Below are positions 34,644-47,370 of a stretch of DNA of 64,000 bases, in pieces. Each line of letters begins with the position of its first letter. Within the stretch, counting starts at the first letter, position 1. This DNA is from Molossus alvarezi (taxonomy: Eukaryota; Chordata; Mammalia; Chiroptera; Molossidae): contig CM073890.1 in NCBI GenBank assembly GCA_037176705.1, forward strand, positions 95,222,591 to 95,286,590, given 5' to 3'. A program made the translations under genes and the position numbers. The notes beneath the pieces were generated by a model that saw only the letters and a program-made list of their open reading frames with translations, was not told the DNA's origin and made no database searches.

Positions 34644-36155
34644 CAACCCTGTAATACAAACAAAGCTGCAGTAGACATACCATCAAATAAACCCTCTTAA
34701 AAGTGGCGCTAGGCTCTGACTTTGAAGGCATCCATGTAAGGGAGGAGAAGATCTCAGGCCGTGTCACGTCTTCTCCTAGACCTGCGAGCTCAGGTCAGCC
34801 TGCACAGTGGGGCTGGGCCCTCTGCTCACCGCCTCAGGGGTGGGAAATGTGGTCGGTGAGAACAGCACAGCATTTACAAAGGAGTAGAGACGAGGCAGGA
34901 AAAGCTGACATTTCCCCCAGTATACCAATCAGCACATAATATGTTGCAACTTGACACTGAAATAAAAAGAAAGTGATAAAAAATTTATTAATTTGATGTA
35001 GAAAGATTCTTTAATAATACAAGCATAGTTTGTGCTTAAAAAGAGGGGACAAGGAGGAGGAAAGAGAGTGGCTGTCCTTGTCATCATGATTAGTATACTA
35101 TTTCTAGCATTCTTTATATTAAATATCAGTTCTTCATTGCTCATTTTAATATAGTCAGATGCCATGTATTGTTTGCAAAAAATCACTTTTCTTCACCTAA
35201 CTTTTGTATGGAGTACAAGAGACACTGCAGATTCCCAGGTACCTTCTGAGTTTTGCTGATCTACATAGCACAGATGTCTTTTCTATAGCAAAAAAAATAT
35301 TTTTCTCATTTATGTATTTTTAAAATTCCCAAACTTAAGTTCGTGTATTTGAGAAGATCCTAGAAATAAAGTCAACCTCAAGCCTGGGATATTTCCAGGA
35401 GCTTTATTAGAATGTTCTCTGGATAGCTCTAGGTTCTGTAGACACTTGAGATTTTAATTAATTAATTAATTAATTAATTAATTAAAAATTAAAAACTACC
35501 TAGCTGTATATTAGAGGAAGGAGAGGAAAAAACTCAGTTATTACATGTTTCACTGCTCTGACGCCAGATTCTTATTGTGTGGTCCAGAAAGATCTCTGCA
35601 CATTCTGTAAGAAAAAGTGAGAATACTAAATTCCAGTTTCTTAAGTTAGAAGTGGGTCCTAATTACTCTCTTTTTAAAAAGTTGTGCATGGATATCTTTT
35701 CTGCTTTTGACAAAACTTATAATTCGTCCCGTCATGGGGACATTCATATATGAAAATATATGCTACTTGCTGACGGTACAGTTGAGATAGTGCAAGACAA
35801 GGCACGAGAAATGGTGCATCTGCGAGCAAGCAGGAGGAACTGTGTGCCTGAGGACATGGAGAGAAACAGCTAGGACATTAGGCTAGCTGGATGGATCCTT
35901 AGCAAGTGTTGAACTAAGTGCTAAGTACTAGGGGTGAGGAGGAGAGTCTTGCTTTTGGAAGGCCCCACAGACACACCACTGAATGTATAAACACAAAGGT
36001 GCTCGTTCTTTCTCCCAGTGGAACAGGGAAAACAGACTCCATAGGAAATGTTTATGTGCATTCACAGATGCAAGTGTTGAAATTGATTGCCAAAAGATAA
36101 GATGTTCAGAACAAAACTGGGCTGTTGGGAGTGATATTTACACTTGATCCGTTCT
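34644..36155. other. Unassigned sequence with one microsatellite
   Basis: A GC-richer piece at 34,700-34,880 shows no domain or repeat that I recognise. Otherwise AT-rich. Contains the (TTAA)n repeat below. Confidence 0.4.
35453..35485. repeat. (TTAA)n microsatellite
   Basis: About eight AATT/TTAA units in a row. Confidence 0.95.
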
Positions 36156-36159
36156 CACA

Positions 36160-36300
36160 ATGAACATTGGAGGTAAACATTATCACAGAGGAGAAGATGA
36201 AGGCACAGACACTCAGTGACTCTCCCAAGGCCACGTTAGCAGAGCCAGGATTAAAACCCAGGCAGCCTGCTTCTGATCCCTCATTTTACACTTAGGACTG
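36160..36300 (-). mobile_element. MIR SINE (antisense)
   Basis: The plus strand is the complement of MIR: 'agaagatgaaggcacagac', 'tgactctcccaaggccac', 'agcagagccaggattaaa', 'acccaggcagcctgcttctg'. The tRNA-derived end is not clear. Confidence 0.85.
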
Positions 36301-39199
36301 AATTTCCATGCAATATGCCAGAGTAGTCAACATACTTGACTAGACTGACCATAGGTTTAAATCTTAAGGCAAATCTTACATACCTGTAGACATCAGGCTC
36401 CTTTTCTTTTAAGAAGAAAAAATTTGATATCAACTTTTATTTGAAAATTGGTAGTAAGAGCAGTTTTTTTCTATACTTTCCAAATTTTCTACAATGGCAG
36501 ATACATTTAATTTTATAAACAGAAAAACAATGTTTTTTCTTATCCTAAATACTAAAAGTGCTGAATAATATTTTGGGTGTCTTCTGTACTGGAAACGTCA
36601 TATGGATCACATAGTTTCAATCCAAATTCTGAGCATGGGGAATTACAGGAAGCTTTTATATGTATGGAGAGATTAAATAAAAGACAAAAGAAGATGAATA
36701 TCTAAATAAATATATTCCAGTTTATATAAGTGGCATTAATCCCTTTAAAATCGCACAATTACGGTAGATAATGTTTGAACATGTCGACACTAAAAATATG
36801 AGGCATTTTTCACACACACATACATGATTACCTTAAAACAGTTTTAATCCCCTCACCCTTTACACAAAACTGATACACAAAAATCTTATTTACAAAAGAG
36901 ATGAAAAATAAAAAAGAGGATATTAGAACTCAGATTTCCTTCTAATCCATTACACTACTTATTAAGCAAAGGTATCAGAAAGCATTTATCAAGTGCTGTT
37001 ATTACCTGAAATGCTGTTTGAAGAAAAGTGCATAGAGAGCAGTAAGTGGCTGATTCACTTTCCCGAGGCATATACCCGATGAGACGGGGAGTGTGGAGGA
37101 ATACATACATGGACCTTCCCACGCAGCTGTGTGAATGATCAGAAAACACAGACTTGAGGGAGAAATTCAGAATTCATTGACTCTTAGACAACGCTTTTTT
37201 CTTCCTTTCTATTGCTTCTCCATAAACTTATTTTAGAAAAGAAAGAGTGTTGATTTTTTTTTCACTTTTCAGCAAGTTTATTTCAACTTCCTTGAAAGGA
37301 TGCCTCAAACTGAGTAAAACAAGGCACTTTGCTTGAACTAGGAACTTCCTTAGCCAAGTCTTCCATGGAGTTAGAAGGAAAAGTTGGTAAAGACAGAAAC
37401 CATTCCAACTTTCAGGGCTGTGCACACAAAAGTATTATAAGGCCATGTACTATCTCAAGACTAACTCTAAAGAATAAACTTTTACAAAACTTAATGTGTA
37501 ATAATCCTTGCTCACATAGGAACAGCTTTCACAAATCCCCTTTTAGTTCCATGATAAACAACAACCTCCATGCATAATAGTTACAGGGCCATAGTGAGAA
37601 AACATGAAAGGAAGAAGAAAACGTGGAAATTCACAGTTTCCTAAAGGTCAGTGGTCTTTTTCCCTCAAGAGTCTCTCCATAGATCATGTGGTTTCTTAAT
37701 ATGAACTGACTAATGTATACATGTACTCTTTCTTGCACATCAACATGTGATTGAGCTCTTGGTGTAAGACATACCAGGATAGGTGCTCACTATGCCCCCG
37801 CACTTGACTCAAACTAATAGGTGTGGATCCACCAAGGTTACAGAGATCATGCAGGGGAGTCAAGAATTCCAGCTCTGACTACCTAAACATAACTTGCCAC
37901 AACGAACCTGCAGAGAATACGAGAGATGATGCTGTCTATTACACAGGAAGTACCCACATGGACAGAAGATGAATGTGAAACAAAACCTTGAGGTCATTTT
38001 AATTCAGCCTCTGTGATCATTGAAAAAAAGATGCAAGATGTCACAGAACAGGGGCAACATTCTTCAGGGGAACAAAGAGAAGAGGAATGCAGCCCAACAC
38101 CAGTTTAAAATATCAAGTCATGATTATCCTAATTCTTTTTAGTTCACCTCCTCATTGCCTCAGTCCCTGGACCCCTTTGAAGCCTCTCCAACTCAGTCAC
38201 CTCTTTGAGAGGATAACAATGTTATTTCTGAACCATTGAGCGGAACCCAGTCTGGCTGCGTTTTATGTTTTATTACATAAGGACAATTTATAGAATTATG
38301 ACTATATTATACACTTTTCTCTGATGAGCCATCATTTGCTGATCTATTCTGATTATAGAGTAATCACATTTGCTGCTTCTATTCCAAAGGATTAGTGCTG
38401 GCTTTGTAATGCAATATAGTGCTATGATGGTCTCAAAACCACATTCATTATTAATCAGGGATGGTCATGTGCCTGGATCACTCTATTCCAAAGGCTAAAT
38501 AGTCTATCAAATTAGCCAAGGAGTGATTTTGCTTCCTTCGTTGTTCAAATTGTTTACTTTAAGAATTTTTAGAAGATGCAATTTTCTTCATTTTAATAAA
38601 AAATCATTTATTCTTCCACATGAGCCACTACTTTATAAATAACCCTCCTTTATGGTTAAAAATGGATCTAAGATTGTGTGTCTTCTTCCTCTGTACTAAG
38701 TATTATGTGTAATTTATGCCTCTAAATGATTGAGAAATGGTAAAGGGCCTCATGTGTGGGCAGACTGATCAAGAGTTAGTATAGTGCATATACTACTGAA
38801 ATGATCAAAGGGCAGACATGAGATGCTGCTGTCCATTATTATAACTATCTTTCTGCCATAGAATGAGGTTTTAATGTGAGTTACAGTAAAAAAAAAAAAA
38901 AAAAAAAATCTTCCCTAGTAAAGTAAATTATGGTCTCAAATGACTGTAATTTGTGAGTGACAGACTGAATCAACATTGTAGGTACAGATGTGATTCTTGG
39001 CAACTGTTCTCTTCCAGGGAAGTTGCTGTGTGGTGCTCTCTGCAAGCACCTATTTTAGTTAACAATTTACAGACCAATAATAATGAGGGATCGGAGATCT
39101 TCAGGCATTCTAGACTCACATATTCTTAAGGAAAAAAACCCCAAGAAGGTGTTCTTTTGTGAAGATATGAGTTAAAATAACTGAAAGTAACAAAGGAGC
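36301..39199. other. Long stretch with no recognised repeat
   Basis: About 2.9 kb without a repeat I recognise, apart from a poly-A run at 38,888-38,908. Frames are short, with no domain. Part 38,110-38,560 is of mixed composition and non-repetitive, and could include conserved non-coding DNA, but sequence alone cannot show this. Confidence 0.4.
38888..38908. repeat. Poly-A run
   Basis: About 21 A in a row, not attached to a recognisable retroelement. Confidence 0.9.
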
Positions 39200-39438
39200 A
39201 AACAAAAAAAAAACAAACAAAAATTCATAGACACAGACAACAGTTTCGTGGTTACCAGAGGGAAGGGGGTTGGTGGTAGTAAAGGGTAAAGGGGCCAAAT
39301 ACATGGTGACGGAAAATCATTTGACTTTGGGTGATGAGCACACAATGCAATATACAGATATGTATCATAGAAATCCACAGTTGAAATCTATATAATCATA
39401 TTAACCAGTCACCTCAATAAATTTAATAAAAATAAAAA
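39200..39438 (+). mobile_element. 5'-truncated older L1 3' UTR
   Basis: Contains 'catagacacagacaacag', 'gtggttaccagagggaag', 'gggtgatgagcacacaatg' and 'cctcaataaatttaataaa', the known 3' UTR order of an older placental L1 subfamily. Its complement appears at 48,127-48,250. Confidence 0.8.
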
Positions 39439-39439
39439 G

Positions 39440-40007
39440 GACCTAGTCACACTTGTAAGTAAACTTTTCTAATTTACTCAGTCATTTAAGTTTGAAATTT
39501 AGTCGTAGAGAACATTTTGCGAGGCTGATTTTCAGCTGTGAGTGTATTCAGTGGTGCAAAATTAATGGGAAGAACTATTCATTTCTGTCTTAAACTTGAC
39601 TAACCTCCACCTGACTGACCTTCACCCCACAGTCCTTGACACCCCATCTGCCACCTACCAGAACCCTGTTCACCTTCCAGCGCTCAGTGTCAAATGTGGG
39701 CCACCTCTAGCCTCACCAGAAAATACTCGTCCATTCAACTGGCTCTTTAGGGCACGTGGACTCCCTGGAGCTGCACCCAGGCCCACATTTATGTCCTCAT
39801 GGAGCCAGGTCTACACTCTCACCCACTGAGGAAAAGAAACACGGAGGAATCAAGGTACTTGTCCCTTTAGCAGATCAAATACATGTATTGTTCTGTAATT
39901 CTTTCTGTTAGTGCTGAAGAGGAGGATTTCTCAAAAATTCATTCTTTTTTCCATTGTGCTACAACATCCTCATTATATACTAACCACCTAAAATTTAAAA
40001 AAATATA
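39440..40007. other. Unassigned, with C-rich part
   Basis: C-rich on plus at 39,595-39,830, where a 77-codon frame shows no domain. No repeat recognised. Confidence 0.4.
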
Positions 40008-40023
40008 TAGGTCTGCTTCTTTT

Positions 40024-40220
40024 TTTTTATCCTTACCCAAGCACATTTTCCCATTTTTTGTTCAGATAGAGTGGGAGAAAGAAAGAGGAAGAGAGGGAAA
40101 CATCGCTGTGAAAGGGCCAGGGACAAACTGCAACCGAGAACGTGCCTTTAGCGGGAACGAACCCAGGTCTCTCTGGACTGCAGGCTGACGCTCTAACCAC
40201 TGAACCAAACCGGCCTGGGC
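40024..40220 (-). mobile_element. Ves-type SINE with internal deletion
   Basis: Minus-strand copy with GCCCAGGCCGG head, A-box TGGTTCAGTGG and CT-rich body, but missing about 40 bp of the middle found in other young copies. Imperfect TSD: TAGGTCTGCTTCTTT (from 40,008) and TAGACCTGCTGCTTT (from 40,221). The hairpin at 40,028-40,045 carries a compensatory pair change. Confidence 0.88.
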
Positions 40221-40289
40221 TAGACCTGCTGCTTTACTCCCCATAATAAGCCGCAAATTTAACATACTACCCATAAAAAATAACATTAG

Positions 40290-40570
40290 TGGGTTTTTCT
40301 GGAGTTAGCCAAATTAATTATAAAATTCAAGTGGAAAAATGAACAATCAAGAACAGCTGAAAAATAAATAAATAAATGTTTGCAAATACAAAAAAAAAAA
40401 AAAAAGACTAGCTGAAAGTCCCTACATAACAAGTACATTGCCAGCCACTACCCATTCCAGATTCAGAAACATAAAATTACTGCAGTTAAAAGTGTGGAAG
40501 TTGTGGTCAAATAGACCTATGAAAAAGGACACAAAGTCAAAAATAAGCCTAATTGCATATGTATCTATCA
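40290..40570 (+). mobile_element. Ancient L1 ORF2 fragment (sense)
   Basis: Decayed similarity to ORF2: 'aaattaattataaaattcaa', 'gtggaaaaatgaacaatcaa', 'aattactgcagttaaaagtg'. Interrupted by A-rich sequence at 40,389-40,405. Weak, by eye only. Confidence 0.42.
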
Positions 40571-40657
40571 TATGGAATTCATTACAGTTTATAAAGATGT
40601 AATTGACATAGCATGTAATTCACCCATTTAAAGTTTATAATTTAATAATTTATTGTA

Positions 40658-40881
40658 GCCCGGCCAGTGTGGCTCAGTGGTTGAGCATCAATCCATGTAC
40701 CAAGAGGTCGCCAGTTTGATTCCTGGTCAGCACACATGCCCAGGTTGTGGGTCAAATCCCCAGTGGGGGGGCATGCAGGAGGCGGCCAATCAATATTCTC
40801 TCTCATCGATGTTTCTGTCTCTCTCTACCTCTTCCTTCCACTCTCTCTTAAAAAATCAATTAAGAAAAAAAATTTTTTAAA
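40658..40881 (+). mobile_element. Classic older Ves SINE
   Basis: GCCCGGCCAGTGTGGCTCAG head, 'gcacacatgcccaggttg', 'ggggcatgcaggaggcgg' and a CT-rich tail ending in AAATCAATTAAG-type sequence. TSD TAATAATTTATTGTA (40,643-40,657) and TAATAATTAATTGTA (40,882-40,896), one mismatch. It lacks the 3' hairpin of the younger subfamily. Confidence 0.92.
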
Positions 40882-41975
40882 TAATAATTAATTGTATATT
40901 CACAGAGTTGAACAACAGTTACTGCCTTCTAATATTTTTAACATTTTGTCACTCCAAAAGGAAATTCTGAACCCATTATTGGTCACTTATCATTACACCA
41001 CACCTCACCCCCAGCTCCAGTAGATTAGACTACTATTAACTTAACTTTTCAGTCTCTACAGATTTACCTCTTATAGACATTTTATCTAAAATAAAATTAT
41101 CCAATAAGTGGTCTGTTGTGACTCACTCCTTTCGCATACATGTTTTTAAGGTTCATCCATGTTGTAGCATGCATCATTTAATATTTTTTACTGCTGAATA
41201 ATATTACACTTTATGGATACATCATATTTATTTATCGATTCATCACTTGTGGACATTTGAATTGTTTTAATTGGGCTATTATAAAGAGAACTGTGAAAAT
41301 TCAAGCACACTATTTTTGAATACTTATCTTTATATTTCTCTTGGATGTACACTCAGGAATGGAATTGCTTGTCTATGGGTAACTATATTTGGCATTCTGA
41401 GGTACTGCCAAACTCTTCTCAAAAGTGGCTGAAACTTCGCATTCTCAACAGCAATGAATAAAACTTCCAATTTTTCTACATCCTCACCAGCACTTGATAT
41501 TGTTAGTCTTTTTTGTTATAGATATTGCAGTAAATGTGAAGTGGTATCTCAAGGTTTAGATATGCTTTTCCTAATAACTAATGATGTTGAGTATATTTTC
41601 ATGTACTTATTGGTCATTTGTATATATTTTTTACAGAAATATCTATTCAAATCCTTTGCCCATTTTTAATACATGTATTTATATTTCTATTGTTGATTTT
41701 AGATGTTTTTAAATATATTTTGGAAAAAATTTCTTATCAGATGGATATATGATTTGCAAATAATGTATCCCATTCTATGACACATTCTTTCACTTTCTTA
41801 ATGGTAACATTTGCAGCACCAAAGTTTTTAATTTTGACAAAATCCAATTTATCTATTTTTTTCTTTTGTGGTTTGTCTTTGGTGTCATATCCAAGAAATC
41901 ATTGCTAACCCAAGATAATAAATCCATTCTAAGTTAATTTTTGTATATAGTGAGAGGTAGGGGTCCAACTTCGTT

Positions 41976-41977
<2 letters not shown>

Positions 41978-42014
<37 letters not shown>

Positions 42015-42018
42015 ACAT
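41978..42018. repeat. (CA)n microsatellite
   Basis: About 16 CA units, then an imperfect part. Confidence 0.95.
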
Positions 42019-42701
42019 ATGTTTAAAAGATCATTTTTTTCCCTATTGAAGAGTCTGGGCACTTTGTTGAAATCAATTAACTATAAATCTAAAGGGCTTA
42101 TTTCTAGACTTTCCATCCCAGTGATTTTCAACTGGTGTACCATAAGAATTCTTAAAACATGCAATACTTGTCAGGAACACTGACCCCTTTTCCCTTAGAT
42201 TGTCAAATTTTTAAAAATGACAACAGCCAACACAACAATAGCCATCCAGTATAAATTAATCAAAATTATATCGATATTTTTGGTCAGAGCAGCAAAAAAA
42301 TATAGTACTTTTTTGGTACACCACAGAATTTTGGTACTCTGTTCATTTAGTACATGTCTATCATTATGTACATCGATGATCATATAGTTTTGTGGTAAGT
42401 TTTGAAATCAGGAATTGTGATCTTCAATTTTATGCTTTTTTCAAGATTATTTTAGCTCTTCTGGGTCCTTTTCATTTCCATATGCATTTCAGAATCTGAA
42501 TCTCAATTTATGCTAAAAAAAAAAAAGCAATCCAGCTATGATTTTCATAGAGATTACATTAAATTGGGGTAACATCGTCATATTTTCTTAAGCTTATTCC
42601 TAATTATTTTATTCTTTTTATTGCTATCAGAAATGGAATTATTATTTTGATTCATTTTCAGATTCTTTAATGCAAGCATATAGAAATAGAAAAGATTTTT
42701 T

Positions 42702-42927
42702 TTTTTAAATTCTCACCTGAGAATATTTTTACATTAATCTTCAGATAGAGCTGGAGGGAGAGAGGGAAACATTGATGTGAGAGAGACACATCAATTGGTT
42801 GCCACCAGCACAACCCCACCCGGGGCAGAGGACAAACCACAACCGAGGTATGTGCCCTTGGCCAGAATCGAACCCAAGACTCTGGTCCCCAGGTGATGCT
42901 CTTACCACTGAACATACCAGCCAGGAC
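42702..42927 (-). mobile_element. Ves-type SINE, intermediate age
   Basis: Minus-strand copy with diverged tRNA head and CT-rich body. TSD TAGAAAAGATTTTTT (42,687-42,701) and TAGAACAGATTTTTT (42,928-42,942), one mismatch. The 3' hairpin (42,709-42,724) is kept as ATTCTC/GAGAAT, a paired change relative to the younger copies. Confidence 0.9.
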
Positions 42928-43138
42928 TAGAACAGATTTTTTTTATATTGATCATAACATCCAACAACCTCACTGAAATTGTTTATTCTTTATATTCAAA
43001 TTTTCTGGACTCCTTTTAAAGTGTGTGTGTAAATTTTTATTTTTATTTTTTTGCTTAATTGCTCTGGCTACAACTTCATGTATAATTCTAATATAATGTT
43101 AACTAGAAGTGGTGAGCGGAGACATTGTCACCTTGCTC

Positions 43139-43242
43139 TTTTTTTTTTTTTTTTTTTTGTATGTGCCCCTAGGGGGAACTGAACCTGGGACTCTCTGGTC
43201 CTCAGGCCGAGGCTCCAGCCACTGAGCCAAACCGGCCAGGGC
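43139..43242 (-). mobile_element. Short tRNA-only SINE
   Basis: On the minus strand the head, A-box (TGGCTCAGTGG) and B-box region stop at GGGGCACATAC and run straight into a 20-nt A tail (T run 43,139-43,158). TSD CACCTTGCTCTT (43,129-43,140) and CATCTTGTTCTT (43,245-43,256), 10 of 12 bases equal. Same breakpoint and same CCCCCTMGGGG bases as the copy at 12,755. Confidence 0.88.
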
Positions 43243-44840
43243 AGCATCTTGTTCTTCACGTGTTGGCTTGTTCCTGACTGTTGTCTTCAATCTATTACCA
43301 TTAAGTGTGAGGTTAGCTCTTTTTCCTAGATCGTTTATTAGATTGATGAAGTTTCTGTTTTTTGTTTGTTGAGTGTTTCTATTATGAAAGAGTAATATGT
43401 TTTGTCAAATGCTTTTTTTCTGTATCTATTTGGATGAACATGTAGTTTTGTTCTGTATTCTATTGATAGGATATATTACATGAACTGATTTGGGGCTATT
43501 AATCCAACCTTGTATTCTTGGGCCAAGGTGTAAAACCTTTTATGTCTGTTGTTGGATTGGTTTACTAGTATATTGTTGAGGACTTTTGCATCTATATTTA
43601 TGTTATATATATTAATTTCATAGTTTTCTTGTGTTGTTTTTGTCTGGTTTTGATATCAGGGTAATAGCAGTCTTAGAGAGTAGGTTGGGATATATTTTCT
43701 CCACTTCCATTGTTTGAAAGAGTTTGTAAAGAAATAGTATAAATCCTTGAAATATTTGATAGAATTCACCAGTGAAGCCATCTGGCCTACATTTTTCTTT
43801 GTGGGGAGTTTTTAAATTACTAGTTCAATCTTATTACTTGTTTTCACCAGCTTCTTTAGTGTTAATATAAAAAATAATATACTTCTATATGTTATAGGCC
43901 AAACAATGCAATTTATATATGTATTTCAATGTAATGGTTTTTTAATTTATTTAAGTGAAGAAAGGAGAAGACATATGCAATTTGCTATCTTTTCTGACCA
44001 CCTACACTATTACCTCTACTAGCACCTTTGTTTTCTCCGGTGGACCACATTCCTGTCTGGGGTCACTTGCTTTCTTTCAGTCTGATGGGCTTCCTTTAGT
44101 GTTTCTTGTAAGAAATCTCTACTATCAATAAATTCAGCTTTTGTTTATCTAGGAATGTCTTTCTTTTGTCTTTATTTCTAAAAGATAGTTTTGCTAGATA
44201 CATGATTCTTAGTAGGCAATTTCTTTCAGCACATCGTTTTAATGACAAATAGCTGTTAATCTTATTAGTGTTCCCTTGTGTTTAGTGAGACACTTTTGCT
44301 TTTTTTCAAGGTTTATTTCTTTGTCTTTGTTTTTCAACATTTTGACTAAGATGTACCTGGTTATGGATCTCTTTGTATTTATCCTGTTTTCTGTTTATTG
44401 GAATTTGTTGAAACTTTTGAATATATAGATTAATGTTTTAAATCAAATTACTAATTGTTCAGCCATTATTTTTTCAAATATTTTTTCTGCCCTCTTCTCT
44501 TTGTCTTTTCCTTCTGGTATTTTTATTACACATATCTTGATGCACTTAAAAACATTTGACATTTCTCTGATGCTCTCTTTATTTTTCCTCCCTGTTCTTC
44601 ACATTGCATAATCTCTATCAATCTATCCTCAAGTTTATGGATTTCTCTTTTGCAAGCTTAAATCTACTGTTGAGCCCATTAGTGATCTCTTTATTTCAGT
44701 TATTGTATTTTCAAACTGTAGAACTTTCATTTTGTTCTTTTTATATTTCTACCACTTAATGTGACATTATCATTATATCTTTCTTTAGTTCTTTAAACAT
44801 GGTTTCCTTCAGTTTCTAAACATATTTATGTAGCTAATGT

Positions 44841-46619
44841 AAAACATGTGTCTAGATAAAATGATAACGTTAGTCATGTGCTTCAAAATGACCCAAAGAA
44901 AGGGAAAATGTAAGGATAAAAATGAAACAAAATAGGTCATGAGTTGATAATTGCTGAAACTGATGAACTCTTAGATCCCTTACATTATTTTGAAATTTTC
45001 CATAATCAAGAGTTAAGAAATAAGCAGCAAATATTTTTTAATCAACAACCATGAATTCATCTCTGTTTTAAGCAATGTGTAACAATATATGGACTATATA
45101 TTATGATTTCTGACCACAGGAAACTTTTTATCTAATCTAGGTTACAAAATTAAAAGTCATGAAACAAGAATAAATGGAATTAAAAGTTAGAATATTTGTA
45201 TACATTGTAGGTATCCAGAGGAGAATTAAATTCCTAAGACCTGGAGAAGTTAGGGGAATTTTCATTAAAGAGAAGGGATTCAAACTGACATTTAAAAAAA
45301 ATGAAACAAATCTGAACACATAAAAGGAATAGAGAAGAGCTTAGGCAGTTTACTAGATTCTATAAAGGTTAGTAAATAAAAACCTCCTCTTGCTGTTTTG
45401 GTTGGGATATACGTCCCAATGCTACATCTTTAGGTTCTCAAAAGTAAACAAGATTTAAAGACTTAAGAGTTCACCCTTGAATTCTCTCAATATTAAATCA
45501 TGCAAATTTTACTGAGAAAACACAGTCTTTCTGCCCTATTTTTAAAGGTCATGTGTTCTCTTGAAGAGACACTGTCTCCTCAGTAAAAAACAAATGGAAA
45601 CACATATTTTAAACAAAAATGAGGATGGAAAAAGATCCATGTTCTTCAATCACACAACAACATTTTTCTGCACTAAAACAATTGATTGCCATTGAGTAGC
45701 AGATGTTCCCATAGAAATAATATGCTCCTCCCCATCATCCATAGTCCCTGCTCTACCTCTAGTCCAAGTGATTCCTTTGTGCAAATTAGAAAGGGCTCCC
45801 TTTAAAAGAAAAAATATGCTAAAATCCTCCAGAAAATTATGTTAATAGATATTTATTCATCTACAATGTTTACAAGTGTAAATGGAGCTCCCTGGCGTCA
45901 CTCGAGCAGAGACTGCAAACGGTATAGGGAGGCACAAGGCTGCTTCACTCATGTATGTCACCTGCCTCCAGGACACCCATAATAACGTGAGATCAAATGA
46001 AGACGACAGGCTAGACCAGCACAGACTCTAATCTTTTGGCCACTCTGATTAGGGTTAGTGTCATTTTCATTTCTCTTTTTCCTCCTTTTGCTTTCTTCTG
46101 CTCCCCCGCCCCCCCCCCCCCCACCGACACACACTTTTAAAATGTTGAATCTGCTATCTCTCTTATTCATAATAACTTATCTGGTTATTAATAAAATATT
46201 TCTAAAGAAGGTGAAATATAATTAATCTGTAGTTCATTTAAATTTGCTAACAGTCAAACCAAAACACTAGCTATAGTCTTGGGCAATTTAAAACATCATA
46301 AATAAATAAGCTTTCTTCCAGAAATTATTTCAGAGGCAGGAGAGGAAAAGCACTCAAAGTATGTCTCTTTTGTGTACAGGTATTGCTTCAAAGAACAGAG
46401 ATCCTATTCCACTTTTTCTTTCAAGTAATTATTTACTATGCTTTCCGAAGAGTTATTTGAGGGGATAGAAAGAAGATTTTTTTTCCTGAGGTGTATCTAC
46501 CTAAACTACAGAGCACTCAAGTCTTACTTTCCAAAACATAAGAGCAAAAAATAAGGTTAAAAAAATTAGAAGAAAAAATATAAAAAACATCAGTATTCTC
46601 TGACATACCGGGTTCACCT
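44841..46619. other. Unassigned sequence with a poly-C tract
   Basis: About 1.8 kb with no recognised repeat. A C-rich run lies at 46,099-46,122. A moderately GC-rich piece (45,885-46,030) has no recognised identity. Confidence 0.4.
46099..46122. repeat. Poly-C tract
   Basis: C-rich run with only one G inside. A minus-strand glycine-run open frame here is an artefact. Confidence 0.92.
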
Positions 46620-47060
46620 TCCATTCTTCCATCAGGTTTTGGTTAACATATAAACTCCTCAGTGAGGCCTTGACCACTCAAGCTAAAGCTGATCTTCCAT
46701 TTGTCCCTATGTCTCACCCAGCTTGTTTACTTCCTAGTTCTAATTTTGTATGTATTTGATCAATTAGTTATTCAACTCATTTACTGATTACCTGCCTCGT
46801 GCCAGACTACTCTAGGCATGGAGAACAAGGTAAATCTGCCCACTAAGGACTTACGATGTATTGTGGAAGGTACACACACAACTAACAGACAGGTATGTAA
46901 GTAAAATCATTGCACACTGTTGTGAGTGCAATCCTTCATTTACATTTCTATTTTTCTGTCCGACTAACCTGTAAGTGTCTACATGTATTTTGTCTTCTAC
47001 TATATCCCAGCACCAAGCTCTGTTCAGACACATTTCTTGACCGGCTGGTTGAATAATTTT
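46620..47060 (+). mobile_element. L2 remnant with an embedded older repeat
   Basis: The plus strand shows 'ctcctcagtgaggccttga', then, after about 46,885, 'actaacctgtaagtgtct', 'tatatcccagcaccaagc' and 'gctggttgaataa', the usual L2 3' end order. Between them (46,765-46,860) is a block with 'ctgcctcgtgccagac' and 'tctaggcatggagaacaagg', which looks like a separate old L2/MIR-like piece. The nesting order is inferred. Confidence 0.65.
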
Positions 47061-47330
47061 ATTAACTTTTTTAGTGAAATAAATTTTTGTAATAAAATTG
47101 AAGTAGGAAGTCCAGAATATTAGTGATTACAAGTATAATGTAACCTATGTGGGAGTGGTGAGGAATTTATTCCTGACACATCTGAGTTCATATAATGATC
47201 AATTGTCCTACGATAAAGTTTTTGAGAAATAAATGAGAAAACACTCCTACTGCCCAGAGATCTACAGTGCAAATACCTCAGTGCATGTCTTTTCAGATCT
47301 TATTCTGTGAAATACATATTTATAAAGATA

Positions 47331-47370
47331 TGTGTGGTGTGTGTGTGTGTGTGTTGTGTGTGTGTGTGTA
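47331..47370. repeat. (TG)n microsatellite
   Basis: TG units with a few slips, about 40 bp. Confidence 0.93.

Larger units (their letters stand above)
40571..44840 (-). mobile_element. Long old L1, antisense, with SINE insertions
   Basis: The plus strand is the complement of an old L1 running 3' UTR to ORF1: 'ttcatccatgttgtagcatg' (41,155), 'ctgctgaataatattacac' (41,191), 'ggatatattacatgaactga' (43,470), 'agaattcaccagtgaagcca' (43,760), 'gtatttttattacacatatc' (44,520). Indels and stops remove any open frame. Three SINEs (40,658, 42,702 and 43,139) and a CA repeat interrupt it. It is far more diverged than the young copies. Confidence 0.85.

Noticed and set aside
34223..34654. 143-codon plus-strand frame ending in FLPS repeats
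   Set aside because: The C-terminal half is the (TTCC)n microsatellite and the rest has no domain.
45958..46170. Minus-strand frame with a glycine run
   Set aside because: It is the translation of the poly-C tract.
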